Shown: piece after piece, positions 6,689-15,948 of the stretch
Layout: every line of letters begins with the position of its first letter
Position numbering within the stretch: the stretch's first letter is position 1
From: Bacteroidales bacterium
Lineage (GTDB): Bacteria; Bacteroidota; Bacteroidia; Bacteroidales; UBA932
Direction: 5' to 3'
DNA: 64,000 nt
Assembly (NCBI GenBank): GCA_023227835.1
Contig: JALOCI010000005.1
Location: 48,782-112,781 of the forward strand
Made by a program: the position numbers and the translations under genes
The notes under the pieces: generated by a model
Told to the model about the DNA's origin: nothing
What the model saw: the letters and a program-made list of their open reading frames with translations, nothing else
The model's database searches: none

Positions 6689-8644
6689 ATGCAAATAAAA
6701 TTTGTCCGTCCTTTTATTATTTATTTTCTTTTGATCTGCGCTACCGTTTCCGGTGCAGCAGCTCAGGCTATATATAAAAATGAGGTCAAGGCCGTTCAGA
6801 TTGACACGCTGAAAAGCCGCAAATTGGATTCTATAAAAATCAAAGGAGCCAGTTCGGCAAGATCCCAAACGAATTACAAATTTTCTGTCGGAACTAATTT
6901 AATCAGATTCACAGAAGAGAAACTATCCTCAATGAAGATGGCATCGCTCTCTGATTTTATACGACAGGAGAGTGCCGCATATATAAAAGAGTACGGGAAG
7001 GGTATGAATGCTTATATTTCCGTAAGAGGCTCCTCATCTTCTCATACAACAGTTGCCTGGAACGGAATGAATCTCGCTGTTCCGACTATGGGGCAGACCG
7101 ATTTTTCTCATATTCCTCTATACCTTTTCGACGGTATGGAGATGCATGTCGGAGGAAGCTCAGCGCTATACGGAGACGGAGCAATAGGAGGGAGCATCAG
7201 ACTTTCAACCGCTCCTAAATGGGAAAAGGGATTCCATGGGGATATTCTTCTGTCGGCCGGCAGTTTTGCCTCGTATTTCACCGGAGGGACGCTCAGATAT
7301 TCCAATGGAAAATTTGAAACGAGGACATCATTGCTCTGTTCGGAGGCAAAGAATGACTATAAATTTATCAACAATACAAAAATCGGAAAGCCCGAAGAGA
7401 GGCTTAACAATGCTGCCGGAAACAATGCCGGCCTTCTGCAGGAGTTTTTCAGAAAGTTCAAGGACTCCTCTGTTATCTCTGCAACACTTCTGTTCATGGA
7501 TTTTGACAAACAAATCCAACCATCTGTCTCTCTAAATGACAATCAGGAGTCGTACCGCTCCATATATGATGAAAATCTGAAGGCAAATCTAGGATATAAC
7601 AGCCGGGAGGGAGAGTTGAGTTACGGAGCGCGCATCTCCTATGCATACGATAAACAATTATATGAGGACGATATTATTGCAGCAAATCGCCTCTCACTCT
7701 CGGCTGATGCCGAGCGTAAATTCAAAAACCTTACCATAAAATGCGGAGTATATGCAGAACATACAATTCCACAGGTAAATTCTTATGCAGACTCAGTGCG
7801 TGAAAGCAGATATAATGTGTTTGTACTTGCCCGCTATTCATTGAATAACAGGCTCTTGGTCTCGGGAGGAGTCAGGTATGCGGGAGCAACGGATTTTTTT
7901 GTTCCACTTATGCCCTCACTGGAGGCAAAGTATAATTTAATCAACAGAAATAATATTTCACTCTCCTTAAGGGGGGCATTTTCAGGAAACAGCAAAATCC
8001 CCTCTTTGAATGACCGTTATTGGGGTGGAGATTATATGTACCTGAAAAGCGAGAGTTCAAAAACAATTGAAGGAGGTCTGGATTACAGTTGGTTTTCTGA
8101 AAGGTACACTATTGATTTTTTTTGCACTCTCTATAAAAGCCGGGTTAATGATTGGATACGCTGGTTGCCTGCAGGTACAGTCTGGAGGCCTCAGAATATA
8201 CCTCTTGTTGTTACACAAGGGGCAGAGGCCGGTGTCAAATTGAGTGGCGGCTTTTCAAGAACAAAGTTCTCACTGAACTTCAGTATGGCATATACCGACA
8301 TCAAAATGAAGGAGGGATTGAGGGTAGAAGATCCTGCAATCGGCCATCAACTTGCATATCAACCGAAGATTTCCTGGAGGTCCGGATTGCGGATAATCAT
8401 ATCAGGGGTGTCTATGTATTGCAATCTTACCTATACAGGAGAAAGGAGTACATTGGATATATTTGATATTTTGCCATCATACTTGCTTACGGATCTTGGA
8501 GCATCTTATGATTTCAAAATATCAGGTGCTCGTTTTGCAATTAATGGCGTAATAAAGAATATAACAAACGAGATGTATCAGAATGTTAAGTTCTATGCCA
8601 TGCCGGGTCGAAACTGTCAAATATCAATTCAATATAAATTTTAA
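6689..8644 (+). CDS. btuB: TonB-dependent cobalamin receptor, BtuB-like
   Basis: This is a 651-residue outer-membrane receptor. Signal peptide is residues 1-26 (ends SGAAAQ). The plug domain follows at about 50-170, with LSDFIRQESAAYIKEYGKG, SVRGSSSSHTTVAWNGM and GSSALYGDGAIGGSIRL. A beta-barrel fills the rest, ending in QYKF. It imports corrinoids across the outer membrane with TonB energy. The B12 riboswitch just upstream makes cobalamin the likely substrate. The next gene, 8 bp downstream, is a BtuG-like surface lipoprotein, as in Bacteroides corrinoid loci. The start at 6689 is fixed by the signal peptide. Confidence 0.9.
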   Translation: MQIKFVRPFIIYFLLICATVSGAAAQAIYKNEVKAVQIDTLKSRKLDSIKIKGASSARSQTNYKFSVGTNLIRFTEEKLSSMKMASLSDFIRQESAAYIKEYGKGMNAYISVRGSSSSHTTVAWNGMNLAVPTMGQTDFSHIPLYLFDGMEMHVGGSSALYGDGAIGGSIRLSTAPKWEKGFHGDILLSAGSFASYFTGGTLRYSNGKFETRTSLLCSEAKNDYKFINNTKIGKPEERLNNAAGNNAGLLQEFFRKFKDSSVISATLLFMDFDKQIQPSVSLNDNQESYRSIYDENLKANLGYNSREGELSYGARISYAYDKQLYEDDIIAANRLSLSADAERKFKNLTIKCGVYAEHTIPQVNSYADSVRESRYNVFVLARYSLNNRLLVSGGVRYAGATDFFVPLMPSLEAKYNLINRNNISLSLRGAFSGNSKIPSLNDRYWGGDYMYLKSESSKTIEGGLDYSWFSERYTIDFFCTLYKSRVNDWIRWLPAGTVWRPQNIPLVVTQGAEAGVKLSGGFSRTKFSLNFSMAYTDIKMKEGLRVEDPAIGHQLAYQPKISWRSGLRIIISGVSMYCNLTYTGERSTLDIFDILPSYLLTDLGASYDFKISGARFAINGVIKNITNEMYQNVKFYAMPGRNCQISIQYKF

Positions 8645-8652
8645 AAACTATT

Positions 8653-9738
8653 ATGAAAAAGAATCTTTTTAAACTATTCTTAGTAATACCGGCAGCAGCC
8701 CTCATGTCGGTTTCCTGCACTAAGGATAATGGCCCGGACAATGAGGACAATAAAGGTAAAGTGTTGATTATAAACCAGGGAAACTTTACAGAACAGTCTT
8801 CAAGTATATCATTGTACGATGAAAATACAAATCAGATACAGAACCGTTTTTATGAAACTGCAAACGGGGTTTCAATAGGTGCAACCATTAATACTGGATA
8901 TATCACTCCGTTTGGTGAGGCTGCCCTGGTGTGTAATTATCCTGACAAAGTAGTTTTCCTGGATCCTGAAACAGGTAAAGACAAAGGTTATTCGATAACA
9001 GAAGGGCTGGTTTCTCCAAGGAATATGGTTTGTTCAGATAGTTACACATACATTACAAACTGGGATTCAGACTATACTGTTTTACCATCCGGGACCTGGG
9101 AGTTCACAAAGTCTTATGTTGCTATATATTCTAACAGTAACCTGGCACTTCTTAGAAAGGTGCTTGTAGGTTCAGATGCAGAAGGCCTGTTGCTTTATGA
9201 CGGAAAGTTATATGTCGCAGTAAAACAAGGCCTTCAAGTATATGGAATAGAGGGTACTAACATTGTCCTTGAGGCTACTGTAAAACCTGCAAATTTTACA
9301 AATGGAGCAAGACATATTGTTGTAGACGGATATAACAAGATCTGGGTCTCTTTCCCCGGTGACGGATTAATGAGGATGAACCCTGCAAACAACGAGGTTA
9401 TATCTACACTGAATGTGCCTGTAGACGGAATGGACGGTTATATAACCACAGATAAGAGCGGTGATAATATCTATACATATTGTACAACATTTGACGCAAC
9501 ATATAATCCTGACGAGGCAAACATTTATAAGGTGAATGTAGCTAATAACAGCTTTGGTAAGCTATTTACAGGAACATATTTCTACGGAGTCGGAGTGAGC
9601 CCTGTAACCGGAGATGTTTTCACTTCCGAAGTAAGTTTCACGTCAAATTCAGTTTTGAAGGTAGTGGCATCATCTGATGGAACGATCAGAAACTCAGCGA
9701 CTGCCGGCATCGGAACCTGCCGCTACCTTTTCTTCTGA
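8653..9738 (+). CDS. BtuG-like surface corrinoid-binding lipoprotein (beta-propeller)
   Basis: This 361-residue lipoprotein has signal MKKNLFKLFLVIPAAALMSVSC with the acylated Cys22, followed by an acidic DNGPDNEDN stretch like the surface-export signal of Bacteroidota lipoproteins. Residues about 37-361 have the repeated strand pattern of a YncE/DUF5074-type propeller (for example KVVFLDPETGKDKGY and GDGLMRMNPANNEVIS). BtuG proteins of Bacteroides capture cobalamin on the cell surface and pass it to BtuB. Position behind the riboswitch and btuB supports that role. The family is fairly secure, the ligand is inferred. Confidence 0.82.
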   Translation: MKKNLFKLFLVIPAAALMSVSCTKDNGPDNEDNKGKVLIINQGNFTEQSSSISLYDENTNQIQNRFYETANGVSIGATINTGYITPFGEAALVCNYPDKVVFLDPETGKDKGYSITEGLVSPRNMVCSDSYTYITNWDSDYTVLPSGTWEFTKSYVAIYSNSNLALLRKVLVGSDAEGLLLYDGKLYVAVKQGLQVYGIEGTNIVLEATVKPANFTNGARHIVVDGYNKIWVSFPGDGLMRMNPANNEVISTLNVPVDGMDGYITTDKSGDNIYTYCTTFDATYNPDEANIYKVNVANNSFGKLFTGTYFYGVGVSPVTGDVFTSEVSFTSNSVLKVVASSDGTIRNSATAGIGTCRYLFF

Positions 9739-9745
9739 TAAATGC

Positions 9746-10156
9746 TTATTCCGGGAGGTGATATGTGATAGTCTTCACAATGTCAGGATGTATACTGTTT
9801 GCTACAGGGCAAGTCTTGACCGATGTCTCGATAAATCTCATCTCCCTCTCGGTATAATCTTTCTTAGGTAAATAAATATCCAACTTCAATTCTGCCACTC
9901 TTCTCGGATTTGCTGCCATTATCTTCTCCGTATCTATACGCATGCCGTCAATCGAGAATCCGTGTGCCTGAGCGGCTATTGCCATAATTGTCATCATGCA
10001 GGATGCCAGTGATGCCGCAAACATATCAGTAGGTGAAAACATTGAACCTTTTCCATTATTGTCTTCCGGTGCCTCTGTTATAATTTTGCTGCCTGATTTA
10101 AGATGTGTGGCCTCTGTCTGAAGATTGCCGATGTAAGTGGTGCTGAACTTTGTCAT
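9746..10156 (-). CDS. OsmC family peroxiredoxin-like protein
   Basis: This 136-residue protein has the OsmC/Ohr fold signature. One cysteine is in SLASCMMTIMA (about residue 53) and the second in VKTCPVANSIHPDI (about residue 115), the usual pair for thiol-dependent reduction of organic hydroperoxides. It lies 14 bp after miaB on the same strand and is probably co-transcribed. Its stop is 7 bp from the convergent btuG-like gene. Whether it acts on organic peroxides or is a general OsmC-like protein cannot be told. Confidence 0.88.
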   Translation of the reverse strand: MTKFSTTYIGNLQTEATHLKSGSKIITEAPEDNNGKGSMFSPTDMFAASLASCMMTIMAIAAQAHGFSIDGMRIDTEKIMAANPRRVAELKLDIYLPKKDYTEREMRFIETSVKTCPVANSIHPDIVKTITYHLPE

Positions 10157-10170
10157 AATACTCTTTTTAA

Positions 10171-11544
10171 TTATTTTATCTCTGTTCCTTTAAGTGTTGC
10201 TGACGTGCAGGAGGTGATTCTTATTTTTACAAAATCACCGGTTTTATGTTCCCCTGCCGGGAAGACACACATTTTGTTCTGTTGGTTTCTCCCGCACAGT
10301 TCCTTATCTGATTTTTTCGAGGGTCCTTCAACAAGGACCTCAAACTCCTTCCCAAGATCTGCCTGATTGCTTATAAGAGAAAGTTCGTTCTGAAGTGCAA
10401 TAACCTCATTGAGCCTTCTAGTCTTAACCTCTGAAGGCACATCATCCGCGTAGTGTCTCGCAGCTTTTGTGTTTGGCCGTTCTGAATACTGAAACATAAA
10501 AGCGGTGTAATAACCAACCTCTTTCATGACAGAGAGTGTTTGCAAGTGATCTTCCTCGGTCTCTCCGCAGAATCCGGTGATTATGTCTGTGCTTATAGAG
10601 CAGTCAGGGATTATATCGCGTATTTTTTTTACTCGCTCCAGATATCCCTGCCTTGTATACTTCCTGTTCATCTTGTCAAGCATATTGTCGCTTCCTGATT
10701 GCACAGGAAGGTGTATATGCTTGCATATATTCTCGTACATAGCCATTGTATGTATTACGGAATCTCCCATATCCTTGGGGTGGGAAGTTGAGAAACGTAC
10801 TCTTAGCTTCGGGCTGATCAGGGCTACTCTTTCGAGCAGCCGGGCAAAGTTTGTTGTCTTAGTCGGATTTGACTCATCAAACCAATGGTATGAATCGACA
10901 TTCTGTCCCAAAAGAGTTACCTCCTTATATCCGTTTTCAAAAAGTTCTGTTGCCTCTCTTATAATACTTTCCGGATCCCTGCTTCTTTCACCGCCTCTTA
11001 CATAAGGTACCACACAGTATGTACACATGTTATTACAACCACGCATTATGGATATAAATGCGCTGACTCCGTTCTTGTCCATTCTTACAGGAGATATGTC
11101 AGCATAGGTCTCCTCCTGGGAAAGAATTGTGTTTATCTGTTTGTCTCCTCCCCGTATTTGCGTCAGGAGCCTTGGCAGATCCCTATAGGAGTCAGGCCCG
11201 GCGACAAGATCTACTGCTGCATGATTTAAAAGCTCATCTTTGAGCCTTTCTGCCATGCAACCCAGTATGCCGACTGTCAGACCGGATTTTTTCTTTTTTA
11301 GAACCTTAAAAAAGTCAAGCCGGCCCCAGATCCGTTGCTCGGCATTATCCCGGATAGAGCATGTGTTAACTAGGATAAGGTCTGCCTCTTCTATCTTCTC
11401 ACAAAGCGCGTAACCTGCATTTTGCAATATAGAGAGAACGACCTCGCTGTCATTGACGTTCATCTGACAGCCGTATGTCTCTATGAAAAGCTGTGGTAGC
11501 TTGTTGTTGAATACAGGTTTTACGGAATGATATTTGTTGATCAT
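10171..11544 (-). CDS. miaB: tRNA-2-methylthio-N6-dimethylallyladenosine synthase
   Basis: This 457-residue protein has the three MiaB parts: an N-terminal UPF0004 domain (ETYGCQMNVNDSE with cluster cysteines), a radical SAM domain with CxxxCxxC in MRGCNNMCTYCVVPYVRG, and a C-terminal TRAM domain (about residues 385-455). It methylthiolates i6A37 in tRNAs reading UNN codons. IHLPVQSGSD and LGQNVDSY are typical MiaB blocks and separate it from MtaB and RimO. It is divergent from the LEA-type lipoprotein gene, with a -7 element for each. Confidence 0.95.
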   Translation of the reverse strand: MINKYHSVKPVFNNKLPQLFIETYGCQMNVNDSEVVLSILQNAGYALCEKIEEADLILVNTCSIRDNAEQRIWGRLDFFKVLKKKKSGLTVGILGCMAERLKDELLNHAAVDLVAGPDSYRDLPRLLTQIRGGDKQINTILSQEETYADISPVRMDKNGVSAFISIMRGCNNMCTYCVVPYVRGGERSRDPESIIREATELFENGYKEVTLLGQNVDSYHWFDESNPTKTTNFARLLERVALISPKLRVRFSTSHPKDMGDSVIHTMAMYENICKHIHLPVQSGSDNMLDKMNRKYTRQGYLERVKKIRDIIPDCSISTDIITGFCGETEEDHLQTLSVMKEVGYYTAFMFQYSERPNTKAARHYADDVPSEVKTRRLNEVIALQNELSLISNQADLGKEFEVLVEGPSKKSDKELCGRNQQNKMCVFPAGEHKTGDFVKIRITSCTSATLKGTEIK

Positions 11545-11561
11545 GATTTCAAATTATTCTG

Positions 11562-11569
11562 CAAATATA
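11562..11569 (-). promoter_or_regulatory. -7 promoter element of miaB
   Basis: On the minus strand this reads TATATTTG, a full TAnnTTTG match 17 nt before the miaB ATG, back to back with the plus-strand element at 11580. Confidence 0.6.
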
Positions 11570-11579
11570 GCCTTTTTTA

Positions 11580-11587
11580 TACCTTTG
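11580..11587 (+). promoter_or_regulatory. -7 promoter element of the LEA-type lipoprotein gene
   Basis: TACCTTTG lies 18 nt before the ATG at 11606, implying a short untranslated leader. It rules out the in-frame upstream ATG at 11534, which would lie outside the transcript. Confidence 0.65.
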
Positions 11588-11605
11588 CAGATAATCAAAG
11601 TTAAG

Positions 11606-12070
11606 ATGAAAAGATCTCTTCCTCTTGCGATAATAATAATTCTATTGTCTGCAGCTTGTACAAACTACAAAAATATTGAAGTCCGGTCTGTGAAACTAAA
11701 TAGCTTCAAGCTGATAAGCACATCCAGGGCCAGCATAGAACTGGACTATATTATAAACAATCCGACAGGCACTGCAATCATTCTCTCCTCCGGCGAGGGC
11801 ATTATTACTAAAAAAGGATTTGATTTTGCACAATTGGAGATTCAGAGGCCGGATACACTTCCTGCTAAATCAATAAAAACAGGGAAACTTGTGATTGACG
11901 CAACATTACTTGACCCGATCTCCCTGCTCTCTATGGGGCTGAATATCTCAAGCTGGAAGGCTGAAGATTTCCATGTGAATACTAAAATGGTTTTCAGGAC
12001 AACTTCCGGATACAAAAAGACTTTGAGGCATAAGAATATTCCACTTAAGGATCTGATAAACAAGTTTTAA
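11606..12070 (+). CDS. LEA type 2 family lipoprotein
   Basis: The start at 11606 gives 154 residues with a good lipoprotein signal (MKRSLPLAIIIILLSAAC, Cys18). An upstream in-frame ATG at 11534 would bury the signal and precede the promoter. The mature part resembles the late-embryogenesis-abundant type 2 (water stress/hypersensitive) beta-sandwich, with the typical IELDYIINNPTGTAIILSS block around residues 51-70. It is probably periplasmic and membrane-anchored; function unknown. The SPOR-domain gene starts 2 bp after its stop. Confidence 0.75.
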   Translation: MKRSLPLAIIIILLSAACTNYKNIEVRSVKLNSFKLISTSRASIELDYIINNPTGTAIILSSGEGIITKKGFDFAQLEIQRPDTLPAKSIKTGKLVIDATLLDPISLLSMGLNISSWKAEDFHVNTKMVFRTTSGYKKTLRHKNIPLKDLINKF

Positions 12071-12072
12071 CT

Positions 12073-12582
12073 ATGAAAAAAACCGTATTCTTAATATTGC
12101 TTTTCATGACAAGTTCGCTACTTGTATATTCTCAGGAAACAGAACCGGTGCGGGATACAGTTGTAGTTGCGCCTAAACCGCCTCTGTTGGATTCAACGCT
12201 TTTGAACAAAAATATTTTCTCTGTACTAAAAGAGACAGGTCCTTCAATGAACCGGGTTACAATTGATCAGAATCCCAATATAGAATCTCTTCTTCAAAGA
12301 CATATAACAAACTCAGCCGGAAGAAAAATTACCGGTTATCGCGTCAGGATATTCTTTGATAACAAGCAAGATGCGAGAAACAAATCGGAGGCTATCGCAG
12401 GACAGTTTGCCTCGCAATTTCCTGAAATCAGGGTTTACTCGACATACGAGAAACCTTTCTTCAAAGTCACCGTGGGTGATTTCAGGACCAAATCCGAAGC
12501 GATGCAGTTATTAAGGAAAATAGAAGGAGAATACAGATCTGTCTTTCTGGTAAAGGAGACGATTAATTATCCTGCGATTTAG
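12073..12582 (+). CDS. SPOR domain-containing exported protein
   Basis: This 169-residue protein has Sec signal MKKTVFLILLFMTSSLLVYS and a C-terminal SPOR domain at about residues 92-168: YRVRIFFDNKQDARNKSE, then PFFKVTVGDFRTKSEAMQLL. SPOR domains bind denuded peptidoglycan and mark cell-division or remodelling sites. It is coupled to the lipoprotein gene upstream. Its last 20 bp overlap the end of the convergent glsB-like gene. Confidence 0.9.
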   Translation: MKKTVFLILLFMTSSLLVYSQETEPVRDTVVVAPKPPLLDSTLLNKNIFSVLKETGPSMNRVTIDQNPNIESLLQRHITNSAGRKITGYRVRIFFDNKQDARNKSEAIAGQFASQFPEIRVYSTYEKPFFKVTVGDFRTKSEAMQLLRKIEGEYRSVFLVKETINYPAI

Positions 12583-13630
12583 TATCTGAGCCTTTTTTCT
12601 TTACAACTTTTTTTATCCCCGACGGAAGTTTTCCGACGATTTTATCCTGAGCTTTAACGCTTTTAGTTATCAGCGGCTTTGTCGATGTCCACCATTTAGA
12701 TCTTAGTTTGTTGGCAAGCTGAAGGATAGGAGATATGTGCCTCTCTATTTTTTCCGGATAAATGTGGCTTATATTAACAAGTATTCCTGTCTCCTCAACA
12801 CCGCCGAAGCCTCCGTTTATTGATGTGCCGAATACCTTCATCGACGGACTGAGATTCATGTACGAATTGATAAGCGGCGGTATATTTTCACCCAGTGTCC
12901 TTACCTCTCTAGACAACGTTTTGTATGAATCCTTATAGTCATTCGCATTAAATAGCTCTTTGTAATATGGGTTTGAAGAGTCAAAATCAAGTGGCTCGAA
13001 AGGTGTTACAAGATGTTCTTTATCAGGGAAAAATGTATTTAGGAAGTTGAGTAAAATATTTCTGGCTCGTAAATTATATGATGTGTACATTGTGACTTTG
13101 CCGAAGAAATATTTGATTTTCGGATATTTGACTACGAGAGCGCCAAGTCCGTCCCACAGGTTGTCAAGTGAGTATAACCCTTTATGCTTGATGTTTGTTC
13201 CCTGGTAGTTCGGTTGAATGAAGGAGCGGCCTAATTCTATTGTAAATGGGAGATAATCCTTTATAAAGGTATCTGAAAACTCAAACAACTCATGTGTGGC
13301 CATTTTCTTGGTTTCAAGGCCTGTGCACTGTATGTACCTGTATCCTCCGATTATCTCCTGATCTTTCGGATCCCAGACCAGAAGCTGTTTGTATGGTGTA
13401 TGCGGGTCAATATCAAATTCGTCTATATCTATTGGCTTACCCGTTCCACCTCCGGAGAGTCTGAAGGATATCTCTCTAAGTCGTCCGATCTCGTTCATGG
13501 TATGGGGAGAATCGTGAGCTGTTATCTCATATAATTTGTTGTCTCCCTTTCGTGTGTGACGTATGAACTTGTCACTTGTGAGCTCATTTATTATAAGCTT
13601 ACGGTCTACAGGAGGTATAACTGGTTCCAT
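12563..13630 (-). CDS. glsB: GlsB-like glycine N-acyltransferase (GNAT, hemolysin/OlsB type)
   Basis: The protein is 355 residues from the ATG at 13630, right after the glsA-like stop. The N-terminal 250 residues match the ornithine/glycine N-acyltransferase (hemolysin-like GNAT) family: RLREISFRLSGGGTGK, DIDEFDIDPHTPYKQLLVWD and GGYRYI blocks. In Bacteroides GlsB makes N-acyl-glycine with a 3-hydroxy fatty acid and GlsA adds the second acyl chain, giving glycine (and serine-glycine) lipids of the envelope. Gene pairing with a GlsA-like acyltransferase supports this. A longer start at 13678 would overlap glsA and is less likely. The tail is Lys-rich. Confidence 0.8.
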   Translation of the reverse strand: MEPVIPPVDRKLIINELTSDKFIRHTRKGDNKLYEITAHDSPHTMNEIGRLREISFRLSGGGTGKPIDIDEFDIDPHTPYKQLLVWDPKDQEIIGGYRYIQCTGLETKKMATHELFEFSDTFIKDYLPFTIELGRSFIQPNYQGTNIKHKGLYSLDNLWDGLGALVVKYPKIKYFFGKVTMYTSYNLRARNILLNFLNTFFPDKEHLVTPFEPLDFDSSNPYYKELFNANDYKDSYKTLSREVRTLGENIPPLINSYMNLSPSMKVFGTSINGGFGGVEETGILVNISHIYPEKIERHISPILQLANKLRSKWWTSTKPLITKSVKAQDKIVGKLPSGIKKVVKKKGSDTKSQDN

Positions 13631-13632
13631 TT

Positions 13633-14460
13633 TTAAGGTTTTAGTGAATAAACAATAGTTCGGATCTTTTCGGTCCACGTAGCAGGTGTACCATTTTGCG
13701 CAATCTCTGTCCAGGGGATAGGATCGCCTATATATACTTCAAAATTCCCGCCACGTTGCTTGAACATTTCACGGGGTAACAAAATAAGTTCATAATTGAA
13801 CTTCAGACCGATCCTCTTTCGAAAATTTGCGAACTTATAGAAAAAGCCGGAATTTTTCCCGTTAAAATAAAGAGGGACAATGTCTCGTTCATACTTGACA
13901 GCCTGGTTAATAAACCCCTTTTTCCACTCCAGGTCTGTTATCTCATTTCCTATCAGTCTTGAACAAAGCCCGGCAGGGAAAGTGATAATCTGATTGTCAG
14001 ATTTATACTCTTGCTGTATCTTGGCAGCAATCCCGGCACTTTGTCTGCCATATTTATTAACTGGCACAAAAATTGGTTTGAGAGGCTCTATTGCCGTCAA
14101 AAGGTCATTGACAACAAAACGTATTTTATTGTTAAAATGGTTTCCAAGAATATCCATAAGAATTATACCGTCGAAGCCACCGAGAGGATGGTTGGAGACT
14201 ATGATATACCTTTTACCGGGAATAAGCTTCTCAACTCCTTTAATCTTATAGCTAGCCTTGAGATCCCTTACACTGGCCGTGGCAAACTCCACTCCTCTGA
14301 GGTTTCCGTACTTGCTCAGTATATCATTTATCTCATCCTGACAGATGAGTTTTTCTATCCATCGGATCAAAAAACCAGGGATAAACTTCAGAAGGCCGGG
14401 GTTTTTAGACTTAATAACGGACCTGACGTCAACTCTCAGTTCGGTGCTCTCTGTTGCCAT
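13633..14460 (-). CDS. glsA: GlsA-like O-acyltransferase (PlsC superfamily)
   Basis: This 275-residue membrane-associated acyltransferase has its catalytic block at SNHPLGGFDGI (H91, D97) followed by FVPVNKYGRQSAG and FPAGLCSR, as in the lysophospholipid/hemolysin acyltransferase family. In Bacteroides GlsA O-acylates the N-acyl-glycine made by GlsB. It is the first gene of the pair, with a 2-bp gap before glsB. The spacing between His and Asp is one residue longer than the classic HX4D. It is divergent from rpoN, 67 bp away. Confidence 0.8.
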   Translation of the reverse strand: MATESTELRVDVRSVIKSKNPGLLKFIPGFLIRWIEKLICQDEINDILSKYGNLRGVEFATASVRDLKASYKIKGVEKLIPGKRYIIVSNHPLGGFDGIILMDILGNHFNNKIRFVVNDLLTAIEPLKPIFVPVNKYGRQSAGIAAKIQQEYKSDNQIITFPAGLCSRLIGNEITDLEWKKGFINQAVKYERDIVPLYFNGKNSGFFYKFANFRKRIGLKFNYELILLPREMFKQRGGNFEVYIGDPIPWTEIAQNGTPATWTEKIRTIVYSLKP

Positions 14461-14501
14461 AGATACAAGGATTATCAGAACGCGAAGTTAAATAAAAATC
14501 A

Positions 14502-14509
14502 TATCTTTG
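14502..14509 (+). promoter_or_regulatory. -7 promoter element of rpoN
   Basis: TATCTTTG lies 18 nt before the rpoN ATG at 14528. Confidence 0.65.
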
Positions 14510-14527
14510 CACAAATGCTCCGTTAAT

Positions 14528-15937
14528 ATGTTAAAACAGGGTTTACAGCAGAAATTAGTACAAAAGCTCTCACCATTACAGATCCAGACAATTAAATTGC
14601 TTGAGTTGCCTACACTTGAGCTTGAGCAAAGGGTTAAAAAGGAGCTTGAGGAGAATCCCGTGCTGGATGAGGTGTCTGAAGGGGATGATGGAGACGAGCG
14701 TGGCGAGGGAAATGTCTCTCTGAGCGAATACAACTCGGACGACCAGATTCCATCATATAAGCTCTATGCTAACAATCAAGGAAAGGATCTTAAACCTCAG
14801 TACAATATTTTTTCCGTTAAGGAGAGTTTTCATCAGAGTCTGATTTCACAACTGGGATACAGCCTGATGGAGCCGCGCGAAAAAAATATAGCACGTTTCA
14901 TAATCGGCAGTCTTGATGATGACGGATATTTGCGAAGGGATCTGGACTCTTTATCAGACGATATTTCATTCCGGTTAGGGATTAATACAACTGAGAGGGA
15001 GCTTGAGCATATTCTGCTTAAGATACAGGAGTTCGAACCGGTGGGAGTTGGTGCCAGAGATCTTCAGGAGTGTCTCCTTTTACAAATCAGGGCAAACAAT
15101 AAGACTCCGGAACAGAAACTTGCCGAAAAAATACTTGCCGACCATTTTAGTGAATTTACCAAAAAGCATTATCAGAAGATTATGTCTAAGCTTTCAATCA
15201 ATGAAGATCAGCTTAAAGATGCTATTGATGAGATTGTAAGGCTTAATCCCAGGCCGGGAGGGCAGGTGGATGACTCCTATAATGAACAATCACAACAGGT
15301 GATTCCCGATTTCGTACTGGAATTCAAAGACGGAGAGCTTGTAATGACCATGCCAAGATTCTCAGTGCCTGAACTTAAAGTGAACAAGCGATATGCAGAT
15401 CTTCTTCTGTCATCCTCAAAATCTGCCAGCAAGTCAGGCAAGGAAGCTGTCACTTTTGTAAAACAAAAACTGGATTCGGCTAAGTGGTTCATTGAGGCAA
15501 TCAAGCAAAGGCACAACACCCTTCAGAACACTATGAACGCCATTATTGAATTTCAGCATGACTACTTCATTGACGGTGACGAGACAAAGCTGAAACCGAT
15601 GGTTTTAAAGAATATTGCAGAGAAGACAAAACTTGATATCTCTACAATCTCCAGAGTGGTAAACTGCAAATACATACAGACACATTTCGGAATCTATCCT
15701 TTAAAATACTTCTTTTCGGAGGGGCTTATGACAGAGAACGGAGAAGAGGTTTCCACACGTGAGATAAAAAATATACTTGCAGAGAGTATAGACCAGGAGG
15801 ACAAGAAACGCCCACTTACAGACGAGGAACTTGTAAGCGTCCTGGTTGATAAAGGGTATAAGGTTGCAAGAAGGACTGTTGCAAAGTATCGTGAGCAGCT
15901 GAATATTCCTATAGCAAGGCTTAGAAAAGAGCTTTAA
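14528..15937 (+). CDS. rpoN: RNA polymerase sigma-54 factor RpoN
   Basis: The protein is 469 residues from the ATG at 14528 (MLKQGLQQKLVQKLSPLQIQ). A TTG at 14507 falls within the -7 element and is rejected. Region I is the N-terminal Gln/Leu-rich activator-interaction part, followed by an acidic linker (residues about 40-80), the core-binding domain, and the C-terminal RpoN box ARRTVAKYRE that reads the -24 promoter element. Sigma-54 needs enhancer-binding ATPases, none of which is in the window. The amidohydrolase gene follows after 11 bp. Confidence 0.96.
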   Translation: MLKQGLQQKLVQKLSPLQIQTIKLLELPTLELEQRVKKELEENPVLDEVSEGDDGDERGEGNVSLSEYNSDDQIPSYKLYANNQGKDLKPQYNIFSVKESFHQSLISQLGYSLMEPREKNIARFIIGSLDDDGYLRRDLDSLSDDISFRLGINTTERELEHILLKIQEFEPVGVGARDLQECLLLQIRANNKTPEQKLAEKILADHFSEFTKKHYQKIMSKLSINEDQLKDAIDEIVRLNPRPGGQVDDSYNEQSQQVIPDFVLEFKDGELVMTMPRFSVPELKVNKRYADLLLSSSKSASKSGKEAVTFVKQKLDSAKWFIEAIKQRHNTLQNTMNAIIEFQHDYFIDGDETKLKPMVLKNIAEKTKLDISTISRVVNCKYIQTHFGIYPLKYFFSEGLMTENGEEVSTREIKNILAESIDQEDKKRPLTDEELVSVLVDKGYKVARRTVAKYREQLNIPIARLRKEL

Positions 15938-15948
15938 ATAATATACAG

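Noticed and set aside
6626..6868. Minus-strand open frame of 80 codons over the riboswitch end and btuB start
   Set aside because: It is antisense to the riboswitch and to the btuB signal peptide, both strongly supported.
14070..14090. TGGCAC-n5-TTGG resembling a sigma-54 promoter
   Set aside because: It lies inside the glsA coding sequence, lacks the TTGC -12 element and has no gene in position to use it.
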